From contig JAGAQH010000027.1 of assembly GCA_017622815.1 (NCBI GenBank), positions 62,001-126,000 of the forward strand: a stretch of 64,000 nucleotides of DNA, read 5' to 3'. How positions within the stretch are numbered: the first letter of the stretch is position 1; each line of letters starts with the position of its first letter. The notes under the pieces are model-generated. The model saw nothing but the letters and a program-made list of their open reading frames with translations, was not told the DNA's origin and did not search any database. Position numbers and translations under genes: made by a program. Shown here in pieces: positions 33,715 through 41,990 of this stretch. The DNA comes from Bacteroidaceae bacterium. Its GTDB lineage: Bacteria; Bacteroidota; Bacteroidia; Bacteroidales; Bacteroidaceae.

Positions 33715-35718
33715 CTATTCGAACCGGATATATCTTGAAACCTTGCCGAGAATGGTTTCTATGCTGACTTCTTCGTATGTAAAGATGAGCATGCGCATGG
33801 CATCTTTGCGTCCCTTCTTGTAGAACTCGATGGCATAACATTTCTTTGCATTCTCCCGGATTATTCGGTCATTCAATGTACCTGCGTTTTTGATTTCTTC
33901 TATATGAGGCAACTGAACAACGAAGATTTTGTCAGCATTGGTATTCTCTATGAATTCGCCAGAAGTGAATGTACGCTCGTACTTGGCGCGCAGTTGCTTT
34001 ATGGTACTTTTTACCTTAGCACGCTCTTTAGCAGAGAGAGGGGCACTATTCTTGTCGTCTGTGTCAGCATCCACACCACCGTTATACTCTATTTGTCCTT
34101 CCCTCCAATAGGTATCACAATTCTTGAGCATCCAACCGGTGATGGTGGGAAAATAGTTGGGGGCGTACCTGTACTGTTCATGCCTGAGAACTATAGTAGT
34201 ATCCATTGTCATTGTCAGTACAAAGAAGTTATCGAATAAGGAAGTACATATTGCTCCCACATTGAAGACAGGTGAACCTTGCTGCTTTTGTAAGTCTCCA
34301 AACGAGTATGTTAGCATAAAGGTGTCGACAAACTTTAGACTATTGGCAGGTAGAAACCTGGAAAGTCCTAAATGTTTCCTCAATCTATGCGAGTAAAGAT
34401 GTTTGTTTTTTTCCTTTTTTGCCATAAATCTTTTCTTTGCCAATTCTTCCTCTGTTGGCTGAGGACGTCCAAGCGCTTCATAGAGAGCCTTTGGATTATT
34501 GCGGTACATCTGGGCAATGATTTGTATGGTCTTCTCGTCAAGACATATTGTATCATGCGGAGAAACCTCAACAACCTCGGTGACATTAATGCCTGCTTCT
34601 AATTCGATGAGAAGTCCATTTACCAACTCAAGTTTTCCTTCTGACCGTAATTGGCGAACCCTGTCTTTTACCTCTGAATCCGAATAGATGGTATCGCCAG
34701 TTGCGGTTATCTGTTTCTCAATACGTATTACTACTGCATCTTGCTCCGGCATTGCAAATATGGTAGAAGCGCCTACCAGTGTAATGCACCACAATATGGC
34801 AGAGGTCTTACCCCAATGCCCAAGAACGGTGACACCCTTGCGCTTCATTTCCTTGATGCGACGACGGATAAAGGATTGATTGAAACCATTGGTAAAGATG
34901 GAACATTCGTCAGAAGCCACTTCCAGCAAGAGGCACTGATAAGAATGTACATCCACTCCTTGTGCAAGAACAAGGTGATCGGCCTCAAATTCGTGCAAGT
35001 CGCGCAAGTACTTGCGTACCACCCATAGCATGGGGTTGAACCATAGTAGCCTTACCATCACCTCTATGCACCACACGTCAATGTAGTGCAAACTCTGGAT
35101 GTGAGCCTTTTCATGCTTGATAAAAATCTCTTCTGCCTCCTTGCTCTTTCCCATGGGCAGGAATATGATGCGTCCCATGGAGAAGGGAGTGCTGACCCAT
35201 GGTTTCCGTACGATGGTGCAGGAACCCTCCATGTTTGAGAGCCTGATAGCACGTGTACGAAGCAAGAGCTGTACAAGAGGGATGAGTATTATGAGCAAGA
35301 GCAGTGCTGACACTATGGGAATGCCAAGGTAGATACATTTTAGGATAGTGCTGGCAGATATTACAAATTGTTCTTCTTCGGGCAAGGGCGTTGGCGTGGA
35401 TATGCCCTCTGCTTCTGTGGCTGGCATTTCTTCAGCAATCACCTTCGTATCAGGATTCTCATATTGGTATCGCCTGGCCTCCTCCTGGGTGAGAGTAATA
35501 ACCTCGACTTCTTCTTGAGGCATAATTTTAGGCAGAACGGCCAATGCTATAATCTGCATGAAACATACCGCAGGGATAGCCAGCAAGTACATGCGCTGAA
35601 ACCGAAACGATTGCTTGCGCGACATCACCAATAAGTAGAATGCCATCAGCAAAGTTGATACCAGCAGGATACTGCCATAGCCTTGCAGCATGGGGATGAG
35701 TGAATCAAAGTTTGTCAT
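33715..35718 (-). CDS. BlaR1/MecR1-type M56 membrane metallopeptidase
   Basis: A 667-residue membrane sensor-protease. Four N-terminal membrane helices surround a cytosolic M56 domain with zinc motif HEKAH (in IFIKHEKAHIQSLHYID) and the second-ligand region LHEFEADHLVLA. A further helix follows (SAILWCITLVGASTIFAM). The remaining 330 residues are extracytoplasmic and show no penicillin-binding motif (no SxxK/SxN/KTG), so this is not a beta-lactam sensor by sequence. In the Bla/Mec systems such a protease inactivates BlaI; the adjacent blaI-like gene (44 bases upstream) makes that role likely here. Stimulus unknown. Confidence 0.87.
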   Translation of the reverse strand: MTNFDSLIPMLQGYGSILLVSTLLMAFYLLVMSRKQSFRFQRMYLLAIPAVCFMQIIALAVLPKIMPQEEVEVITLTQEEARRYQYENPDTKVIAEEMPATEAEGISTPTPLPEEEQFVISASTILKCIYLGIPIVSALLLLIILIPLVQLLLRTRAIRLSNMEGSCTIVRKPWVSTPFSMGRIIFLPMGKSKEAEEIFIKHEKAHIQSLHYIDVWCIEVMVRLLWFNPMLWVVRKYLRDLHEFEADHLVLAQGVDVHSYQCLLLEVASDECSIFTNGFNQSFIRRRIKEMKRKGVTVLGHWGKTSAILWCITLVGASTIFAMPEQDAVVIRIEKQITATGDTIYSDSEVKDRVRQLRSEGKLELVNGLLIELEAGINVTEVVEVSPHDTICLDEKTIQIIAQMYRNNPKALYEALGRPQPTEEELAKKRFMAKKEKNKHLYSHRLRKHLGLSRFLPANSLKFVDTFMLTYSFGDLQKQQGSPVFNVGAICTSLFDNFFVLTMTMDTTIVLRHEQYRYAPNYFPTITGWMLKNCDTYWREGQIEYNGGVDADTDDKNSAPLSAKERAKVKSTIKQLRAKYERTFTSGEFIENTNADKIFVVQLPHIEEIKNAGTLNDRIIRENAKKCYAIEFYKKGRKDAMRMLIFTYEEVSIETILGKVSRYIRFE

Positions 35719-35762
35719 AAGGTGTGAAGGGGGTTAAGTGATTGGAATTTCATGTAACAGGA

Positions 35763-36131
35763 TTACTCCTCGTCATTGATTTCGTCAAGGATCTTATTCA
35801 GTTCTTCCTTGCTCAGTTTTTCGCTCTTCACGAAATAGGAGAAGAGACTGCGCAAAGAACCCTGAAAGAGAACGTTGCGGGTTTCCTGCATAAAAGTATC
35901 GATGTAATCTTCGCGAGAGAGCAGAGGACGAAACACGTGCGCCTTGCCCCTGCGCTCAGGAGAGACTATTCCCTTGCGGGTAAGTACCTGCATCACGGTC
36001 AGCACAGTTGTATAGGCCGGTTTGGGTTCGCTCATCACTTCGATTATCTCGTTCACGGTGGCTTCGTTCTTGCTCCACAGAATGTTCATCACATTTAGTT
36101 CTGCCTTGGTCAGAGACTTCTTGTTTTCCAT
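35763..36131 (-). CDS. BlaI/MecI/CopY-family repressor
   Basis: A 122-residue winged-helix repressor. LTKAELNVMNILWSKNEATVNEIIEVM and PAYTTVLTVMQVLTRKGIVSPERRGKAHVFRPL form the DNA-binding domain, followed by a dimerisation helix pair (FQGSLRSLFSYFVKSEKLSKEELNKIL). The ATG at 36129-36131 is chosen because the in-frame extension to 36218 runs through the promoter. Three dyads upstream (36193-36293) are likely its operators, so it should repress its own operon until cleaved by the adjacent M56 protease. Confidence 0.9.
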   Translation of the reverse strand: MENKKSLTKAELNVMNILWSKNEATVNEIIEVMSEPKPAYTTVLTVMQVLTRKGIVSPERRGKAHVFRPLLSREDYIDTFMQETRNVLFQGSLRSLFSYFVKSEKLSKEELNKILDEINDEE

Positions 36132-36192
36132 ATTGCCGTAAGTATTATATTTATTGCATTTGATATCAAAAAGTATATGTCGCCATGCTTTT

Positions 36193-36293
36193 CTACTGCA
36201 AATGTAGTACAAAATCATTTGTCAGCACATAAGTTTTAACTATAATCATAGTATTTGGATGAAAAAAACACGATAACCAACTACAATCGTAGT
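36193..36293 (-). promoter_or_regulatory. Promoter and three operator-like dyads upstream of blaI
   Basis: Dyads lie at 36193-36207 (CTACTGCAAATGTAG), 36239-36252 (ACTATAATCATAGT) and 36280-36293 (ACTACAATCGTAGT). Their centres are about 45 and 41 bases apart, close to four helical turns. The first dyad contains the minus-strand -7 box TACATTTGC (36198-36206), so a bound repressor would block RNA polymerase. The form resembles the TACAnnTGTA class of BlaI/MecI sites. Confidence 0.72.
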
Positions 36294-36620
36294 ACTATAC
36301 ATTATTTATTTACGTGAGTCCGATGATTCAGCACACCGTCTATCCTTATACTTCGTGCATTCAGTATGGGAACTACTTCCCATAAAGAGTCTGTTTCCTA
36401 CCCATCCGTCAAACACATGTGTCTTGAAGGTTCGCATTTCATCATCGGCACAGAGTAACCCTTGGTCTTATGCAACCGTTAAACTTCACGATACGCACTA
36501 ACACTAAAGTGAGCGCAGATAACCAAACCGATGCCTCTAAGGTGCTCACGCATATAAATGCTCAAATAAAACTGACCTGATGGGCTTAGAAACTCACACG
36601 CGGCATAAAAAATAAACTTT
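36294..36620. other. Intergenic stretch without a clear gene
   Basis: Between the blaI operators and the dnaG promoter no credible complete gene is present. On the minus strand a stretch of about 50 codons ending at 36312 is open and reads DDEMRTFKTHVFDG, then WVGNRLFMGSSS. It has a stop directly upstream and no promoter, so it may be a gene remnant or chance. A longer minus-strand frame from 36778 to 36479 overlaps the dnaG start and promoter cassette and is rejected. Confidence 0.4.
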
Positions 36621-36643
36621 TTCTGCTCTCGCTTAATCGTTTC

Positions 36644-36676
36644 TTTGGGATTTCGCTCACTTAATCGTACCTTTGC
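36644..36676 (+). promoter_or_regulatory. dnaG promoter
   Basis: TTTG (36644-36647), a 20-base spacer and TACCTTTGC (36668-36676), seven bases before the ATG. The spacer TTTCGCTCACTTAATCG is the same as at pepT. A related TCTGCTCTCGCTTAATCG stands just upstream at 36622-36639. Confidence 0.8.
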
Positions 36677-36683
36677 ACTGAAT

Positions 36684-38732
36684 ATGATAGACAGGATTAC
36701 CACAGACAAGATAAAGGAGGCGGCACAGATAGTGGACGTGGTGTCGGATTTCGTCACACTGAAGAAGTCCGGTGCCAACTATAAGGGATTGTGCCCTTTC
36801 CACGATGACCGCACGCCGTCGTTCTATGTTTCACCAGCAAAAAACTATTGTCAATGCTTTGCCTGTGGCAAAGGTGGCAATCCTATCGGCTTCATCATGG
36901 AGCACGAGCAACTGTCCTATCCTGATGCGCTTCGCTATCTGGCCAAGAAATACGGCATTCAGGTGGAGGAAAGGGAACTGACCGCCGAGGAACGTGCTGC
37001 ACAAATGGAGAGGGATAGCATGTTCATCCTGAACGAATGGGCGCTGAAGTGGTTCAAGGACCAGATGTACAACACCATGGACGGTCGCGCCATTGGTCTT
37101 GCCTACTTCCGCCAACGTGGTTTCCGCGACGACATCATAGAGAAGTTCCAGTTGGGCTTCTGTCCCAAGGGGCGCGACGTCATGACCCGCGCCGCCCTGA
37201 AAGAGGGCTATCGCGAGCAGTACCTCGTGGGCACAGGCCTGTCGATCAAGCGCGAGGACGGCAGTGTGGTGGACCGTTTCTGGGGGCGCGTCATGTTCCC
37301 CTGGTACACCATAGGAGGCAAAGTGGCCGGTTTTGGCGGACGTGTATTGGATGCCGCCACCAAGGGTGTGGCGGTGAAGTACCAGAACTCGCCCGAATCC
37401 AGCATATATAGCAAGCGCCGCGAACTGTACGGTCTTTACCATGCCAAGCAGGCAATAGTGAAGATGGACCAGGTGTATATGGTGGAGGGCTACACCGATG
37501 TAATCTCCATGCACCAGTGCGGCATTGAGAACGTGGTGGCAAACTCGGGCACCGCACTTACCAAGGAGCAGATACACCTGTTGCACCGTTTCACCAACAA
37601 CATCACCCTGCTCTACGACGGCGACGATGCCGGCATACATGCCGCCCAGCGAGGCACGGACATGCTTCTGGCGGCCGGCATGAACGTGAAAATACTGCTT
37701 CTGCCCGACGGCGACGACCCCGACAGTTTTGCACGCAAGCACAATGCCGAGGACTTCCGACGCTACGTGGAACAGCATCAGGTGGACTTCCTCAAGTTCA
37801 AGACCGACCTGCTCATGTCCCAGGCACAGAACGACCCTCGCAAACTGAGCCAACTGGTGGCAGAAATCGTCACGAGCATTTCCTTCATCCCCGACGAGAT
37901 AACACGCTCGCTCTACATACGCGAAACGGCACAGACCATGCAGATGCAGGAACAGATGATACACCGTGCCGTGCAGAACCAGATGTCCAAGAACCGCGAG
38001 GAGGAATACAAGCGCAGGAATTCTCCACAAAACCTGCCCAACGAAATCGGGCCCTCGCAAGGTGAGAATACCGATACGGAAGCATCCCTCCCCACTGAGG
38101 CAAACAAGGACATTCCCGCACAAGGTTTCACCCAACAAGCCACCCCGCAACCTCTGCCCCGACAAGTTGCCAACAAACAGGGCAAGTCAGCGCATGGCAC
38201 AGAGTTGCTCCTGGCCCAACTGATTGTGCGCTATGGAGAAAAGATTGTATGCGAGGCCGAAGACGAGAACGGCAACAACGTACCCCTGTCAGTGGCAGAG
38301 TTCATCTTCTACTCGCTGGCACAGGACGGCCTTACCTTCAGCAATCCCACGGCACAAGTCATCCTGGACAAAGCCATAGAGCACATCCACGACGAAGGCT
38401 TCGTGGCCGAGAAATATTTCCTTGGACACCACAACCCGCAACTCTCGCAGGCTGCCTTCCAACTATGCATGGACAAGGAGGAACTGAGCAAGTACCACAC
38501 CCGCGGACAACAACTTACCACCGACGGGGACAGGCTCATGGAAGTGACCACACACGTTCTGGCCGACATGAAGATTTCCATCGTCAGAAGCAAGATCAAC
38601 AAGGTGATGGCAGAGATGAAGAACCCTGCCACACCAAAGGAAGAGCAACTCAAATTACTCGCCCAATACAAGGAACTGAAGGACGCAGAAAAGCGTCTTG
38701 CCAAGGAATGCGGCGACAAGGTGCTGGTATAG
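36684..38732 (+). CDS. dnaG: DNA primase
   Basis: A 682-residue replicative primase that makes RNA primers at the fork. The CHC2 zinc finger is Cys37-His40-Cys58-Cys61 (CPFHDDRTPSF, then YCQCFACG). The catalytic core follows, with the TOPRIM motif VYMVEGYTDVISMHQCG and LLYDGDDAGIHAAQRG. A low-complexity linker (about residues 455-515) precedes the C-terminal helicase-interaction domain. The ATG at 36684 is chosen because the frame upstream contains the promoter. It is not in the classical rpsU-dnaG-rpoD operon. A 23-nt array and a long hairpin follow. Confidence 0.96.
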   Translation: MIDRITTDKIKEAAQIVDVVSDFVTLKKSGANYKGLCPFHDDRTPSFYVSPAKNYCQCFACGKGGNPIGFIMEHEQLSYPDALRYLAKKYGIQVEERELTAEERAAQMERDSMFILNEWALKWFKDQMYNTMDGRAIGLAYFRQRGFRDDIIEKFQLGFCPKGRDVMTRAALKEGYREQYLVGTGLSIKREDGSVVDRFWGRVMFPWYTIGGKVAGFGGRVLDAATKGVAVKYQNSPESSIYSKRRELYGLYHAKQAIVKMDQVYMVEGYTDVISMHQCGIENVVANSGTALTKEQIHLLHRFTNNITLLYDGDDAGIHAAQRGTDMLLAAGMNVKILLLPDGDDPDSFARKHNAEDFRRYVEQHQVDFLKFKTDLLMSQAQNDPRKLSQLVAEIVTSISFIPDEITRSLYIRETAQTMQMQEQMIHRAVQNQMSKNREEEYKRRNSPQNLPNEIGPSQGENTDTEASLPTEANKDIPAQGFTQQATPQPLPRQVANKQGKSAHGTELLLAQLIVRYGEKIVCEAEDENGNNVPLSVAEFIFYSLAQDGLTFSNPTAQVILDKAIEHIHDEGFVAEKYFLGHHNPQLSQAAFQLCMDKEELSKYHTRGQQLTTDGDRLMEVTTHVLADMKISIVRSKINKVMAEMKNPATPKEEQLKLLAQYKELKDAEKRLAKECGDKVLV

Positions 38733-38773
38733 CCTCATCCGGCAAAGCCGGACATGACCTGAACACAAAAATA

Positions 38774-38824
38774 ATGACACCCCTTGAAGAAAGCGGCATA
38801 GCCATGCTCTTCAAGGGGTGTCAT
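38774..38824 (-). terminator. 17-bp perfect hairpin, terminator for the minus-strand transcript
   Basis: ATGACACCCCTTGAAGA (38774-38790) is the exact complement of TCTTCAAGGGGTGTCAT (38808-38824). The 17-base loop itself contains GGC-ATA-GCC. Reading on the minus strand the stem is followed by TATTTTTGTG, so it probably ends the nadK-ABC transporter transcript; it may also stop dnaG transcripts. The 38733-39154 gap otherwise holds a tandem array (38882) and no gene. Confidence 0.7.
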
Positions 38825-38881
38825 CATGCCATATCGGCACATCTGCCCCGAAAGCAGCCAAAAACCCGTCATTTTGGGGGA

Positions 38882-38984
38882 TTTTTGTCCTCCCGGAGAA
38901 CGAGCCCTTGTTGTCCCGATGACAAGGGCTTGTCACCACTGATGACACGCCCTTGTCGTCGGGAGGACAAAAACACGCCCTCAC
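38882..38984. repeat. Tandem 22-23-nt array bounded by inverted ends
   Basis: About four units with step 22-23 carry alternating GCCCTTGT and ACAAGGGC cores (for example GATGACAAGGGCTTGTC). The array starts with TTTTTGTCCTCCCG (38882-38895) and reaches the exact inverse CGGGAGGACAAAAA (38960-38973). It is related to the arrays at 23076 and 56367 and lies between the convergent dnaG and ABC transporter genes. Confidence 0.88.
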
Positions 38985-39154
38985 GAAGGCAAATGCAGGA
39001 CAATGCGAGACACAGGCCGCCACTCCCCCATTGCCACTCACTGACGGACTTGAAGATATTGAAATTACATGACAAAACGGAACAGCCGTCCACATAACCG
39101 TGTCTCCGGCCATCACGCTTGTCTCTGGAAGAGAAAGGGCTAAAATGCAGAATG

Positions 39155-40810
39155 CTATCCGTTTCTGTAAAGCCGCAATGTATTCTCGCAATACTCTACC
39201 ACGGCAGGACGGTGAGTTATGAATAGGATGGTCTGCTTTCTTTCTCTGGCCTGGCTGGCGATATTCCCTATCAGTTGGCGCTCCGTATCCGTGTCCAACG
39301 CACTGGTGGCCTCGTCCAGAAGAAGGATATTGCCCTGGCGCAGAAGAGCACGCGCTATGGCAATGCGCTGGGCCTGCCCTTCCGACAGGCCTGTGCCGCC
39401 CTCGCCACATACAGTGTCCAGCGTTTCCGGCAAAGAAAAGACGAAATCGGCGCATGCCATGCGCAGGGCCTGGTGCAAGTCCTCGTCAGTTGCATCAGGG
39501 TTGCCCAGCAGAAGGTTGTCGCGGATGGTACCGCTCAGCAACGTATTGCCCTGTGGCACGTAGACAAGGTTGCAACGTGTGTCGGGAGAGGCCGCAACGG
39601 AAGTTGTGGCATCATAGAACTCCACCTTGCCCCGGGTGGGGGAAAGCAGAGCCAGGACCATACGTATCAGCGTGGTCTTGCCCGCGCCCGTTTCGCCAAG
39701 TATGGCCGTGGTGCTTCCGGGTGCGAAATCAAACGAAAAGTTGTCAAGGACATTGCGATGACCGTCATTGTAGCGGTATGTGACATTGCTGAAACGGATA
39801 CCAGCCCCGTGCGGGAAGAGTTTCTGACTGACGGATTCCTCCATCGGAGTCTGCTCCAGTTGCTCCATGCGTTCGGCAGCCGTCAGCGCACCTACGATGG
39901 CCGGAACAAAGCGTGTCATGTCGCGGAAGGGGCCCTGTATCTGCCCCACCAGTTGGATGAAGGCCAGCATGGTACCATAGGTTATGGTGCCGGCTTCCAT
40001 GCGGTACACGCCCCAGATGAAGGTGAGCAGGTAGCCTGCGGTGAAGCCGAAGTTGACGGTCAGGTTGCTGAAACTGGAGAAGAGGGTACGATGGCGCACC
40101 TGTCCGTGCAGATGCTCCTGTGTGCGTTCCAGACGCTCCACCATCCCACCGGTCTGTTCCAGAGTCTTCAGCACCATACGGTGTTGTATGCTCTCCTGCA
40201 GGATGCTATGTATGCGGCTGTCGGTAGTGCGTATCTCGCGTGACAGGCTGCGCATCTTTCGGATGTACACCTTGCTGAGCAAGAAGAAAGCCGGAGCCAG
40301 CACCAGAACGACCATTGCCAGCCATGAGTCGAAATGGAACAGATACAGAAACGCCAGCAACAGCCTGACGGACACGCAGATGGCGGCAGGCAGGGTGTCG
40401 GTGATGACGGAGGTTATCTCGTTGGCATCACGTATCAGACGGTTCATCACGTCGCCCGAATGGAACTGCTCCTTGCCCGTCCATACACTATGCATCAGAC
40501 GCGAGAATGCCCTCAACTGCATCAGGTTCTGGCTTTTCACTCCCAGTATGGCACTTGTCCACCGACGCACAAAGGAGATACCAATGTTCACAAGCCCTAT
40601 GCCAACGAGCAGGGCGCACCCCACCCACAACGGGCGGTCGTCCTGGCCGGTAGCCGTGTCAATGGTCATCTTCGTTGCCCAGATGAAGGCAAAGTCCATG
40701 CCCACGACCAGCAGCCCCAGAATGACGTTCACAATGGACTTCATCCTGATACCGCGGCTGGTGTGCCAGAACCATGCAAGCAGATGCCTTATCTGTTGGG
40801 GTGTTGCCAT
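39155..40810 (-). CDS. ABC exporter, fused permease and ATPase
   Basis: A 551-residue half-transporter. A six-helix type I exporter domain (about residues 20-310) is followed by the nucleotide-binding domain, with Walker A GETGAGKT, Q-loop VPQGN, signature LSEGQ, Walker B ILLLDEATSALD and H-loop ITHRP. It would act as a homodimer, or with an unlinked partner, to export lipid, peptide or drug; the substrate is not indicated. The start ATG at 40808-40810 gives MATPQQIRHLL, eight bases after the nadK stop; a longer in-frame start at 40843 would overlap nadK. Confidence 0.9.
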   Translation of the reverse strand: MATPQQIRHLLAWFWHTSRGIRMKSIVNVILGLLVVGMDFAFIWATKMTIDTATGQDDRPLWVGCALLVGIGLVNIGISFVRRWTSAILGVKSQNLMQLRAFSRLMHSVWTGKEQFHSGDVMNRLIRDANEITSVITDTLPAAICVSVRLLLAFLYLFHFDSWLAMVVLVLAPAFFLLSKVYIRKMRSLSREIRTTDSRIHSILQESIQHRMVLKTLEQTGGMVERLERTQEHLHGQVRHRTLFSSFSNLTVNFGFTAGYLLTFIWGVYRMEAGTITYGTMLAFIQLVGQIQGPFRDMTRFVPAIVGALTAAERMEQLEQTPMEESVSQKLFPHGAGIRFSNVTYRYNDGHRNVLDNFSFDFAPGSTTAILGETGAGKTTLIRMVLALLSPTRGKVEFYDATTSVAASPDTRCNLVYVPQGNTLLSGTIRDNLLLGNPDATDEDLHQALRMACADFVFSLPETLDTVCGEGGTGLSEGQAQRIAIARALLRQGNILLLDEATSALDTDTERQLIGNIASQARERKQTILFITHRPAVVEYCENTLRLYRNG

Positions 40811-40818
40811 ATCCTTCC

Positions 40819-41700
40819 TTACTCTCTTGAATCCGCGCCCCACATGAGTTTCTCGCGGAGCGTGCGGAAGAAACTTCCTTCGCTACGTTTGAGCACGTTG
40901 ATGGTGTAGGGTGCCTTGCGGATGGTCAGTGTGATGCCCTCCTGCGAGGATTCGCTGCGTCCGTCCAAGGACAGGAGGAAGTTGTGCGAGCGGCTCTTCA
41001 CCTTCATCCTTACCGTGGCGTCGGCAGAAATGGTAAGGGGCCTTACCGTCAGCGAGTGGGGAGCCACGGGCACCAAGCCTATGATGTTGCTGCCCGGACC
41101 TATGATGGGGCCTCCCACGGAGAGGGCATAACCCGTACTTCCCGTGGATGTGTTCACTATGAGTCCGTCGGCCTGATAGGTGGTGAGGAACTCGCCGTTC
41201 ACCTCCACATCAATGCTTATCATGGAGGAATTGTCGTGCTTCAGCACCGCCACCTCGTTCAGGGCATAGGGATGCCCCTGTATGGAGTGCCTGTCGTCCT
41301 CCACCATCAGCACGGTGCGTTCCTCTATGCGGTACGTGCCGTTGTATATGTGCTCTATGGCAGAAGGTATGTCCTCTGCCTGATAATCGGACAGGAAGCC
41401 CAGGCGCCCCATGTTTATGCCCAGGATGGGAGTACCCTTGTCGCCCACGTGGCGTGCCGCCTCCAGGAAGGTGCCGTCGCCACCCATGGATATGACAAAG
41501 TCTGCCTGGAAGTCGCTTCCCTCTATCAGTGCCTCCGGCTTTACGGATATGCCGAGTCCGTCGGTCAGATAGCCGTAGAAGGCCTTGTCGATGAGCAGCG
41601 ATGCACCGTGCTCCTCCAGTATGCTGATGAGACGTTGCACGCAGGCCGACTTCTTTGCCTGGTATGTATTGCCGAATATGGCGAAGCGAAGTTTCTTCAT
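40819..41700 (-). CDS. nadK: NAD kinase
   Basis: A 293-residue ATP-NAD kinase that makes NADP. The signature GGDGTFLEAARHV (near residue 77), the substrate loop LNEVAVLKHDNSSMISIDV, the conserved DGLIVNTSTGSTGYALSVGGPI and the C-terminal VAPHSLTVRPLTI are all present. The length is normal. Its start codon is separated from its promoter (41890-41898) by a 162-bp MITE-like element, giving an unusually long structured leader. An ABC exporter gene follows eight bases downstream. Confidence 0.96.
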   Translation of the reverse strand: MKKLRFAIFGNTYQAKKSACVQRLISILEEHGASLLIDKAFYGYLTDGLGISVKPEALIEGSDFQADFVISMGGDGTFLEAARHVGDKGTPILGINMGRLGFLSDYQAEDIPSAIEHIYNGTYRIEERTVLMVEDDRHSIQGHPYALNEVAVLKHDNSSMISIDVEVNGEFLTTYQADGLIVNTSTGSTGYALSVGGPIIGPGSNIIGLVPVAPHSLTVRPLTISADATVRMKVKSRSHNFLLSLDGRSESSQEGITLTIRKAPYTINVLKRSEGSFFRTLREKLMWGADSRE

Positions 41701-41718
41701 TCGTGTATGGGTCTTTAT

Positions 41719-41880
41719 CCCAAATCGGTCATTAGACTGTTACGCGCTAATGACGCTATCTTTTTGTCATCTGTTTCGTCGCTTCTCGGTTACAATGGAA
41801 CCCCATTGCGCCCTCAAAGCGACAAAACATCTGTTCAAAAACAAAGCGATTATCATCATAACGCTAATGACCGATTTGGG
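41719..41880. mobile_element. 162-bp MITE-like element with TTTAT target duplication
   Basis: The ends are perfect 17-base inverted repeats, CCCAAATCGGTCATTAG (41719-41735) and its complement (41864-41880). TTTAT flanks both sides (41714-41718 and 41881-41885). The interior is an imperfect palindrome: GTCGCTT (41779-41785) faces AAGCGAC (41817-41823), and CAATGG faces CCATTG at the centre. There is no coding capacity and no transposase. The structure matches a non-autonomous miniature element moved by a transposase that makes 5-bp duplications. Confidence 0.85.
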
Positions 41881-41889
41881 TTTATGCGG

Positions 41890-41898
41890 GCAAAGTTA
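41890..41898 (-). promoter_or_regulatory. Bacteroidota -7 box for nadK
   Basis: The minus strand reads TAACTTTGC. It lies about 190 bases before the nadK start, on the far side of the MITE-like element, and only about 50 bases from the divergent promoter at 41953. Confidence 0.65.
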
Positions 41899-41952
41899 CA
41901 TGATTTATTTTAGTTTTTGTGCTGACCGGGCTGAAAATGCATATTTTTTATG

Positions 41953-41960
41953 TATATTTG
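41953..41960 (+). promoter_or_regulatory. Bacteroidota -7 box for the DJ-1 family gene
   Basis: TATATTTG lies 31 bases before the ATG at 41991. Confidence 0.65.
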
Positions 41961-41990
41961 TGCCATAGAACATTATAAAACGACACAACT

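Noticed and set aside
36479-36778. 99-codon minus-strand frame containing AKVRLSE
   Set aside because: It covers the dnaG start and promoter. The AKVRLSE string is just the reverse translation of the repeated promoter cassette.
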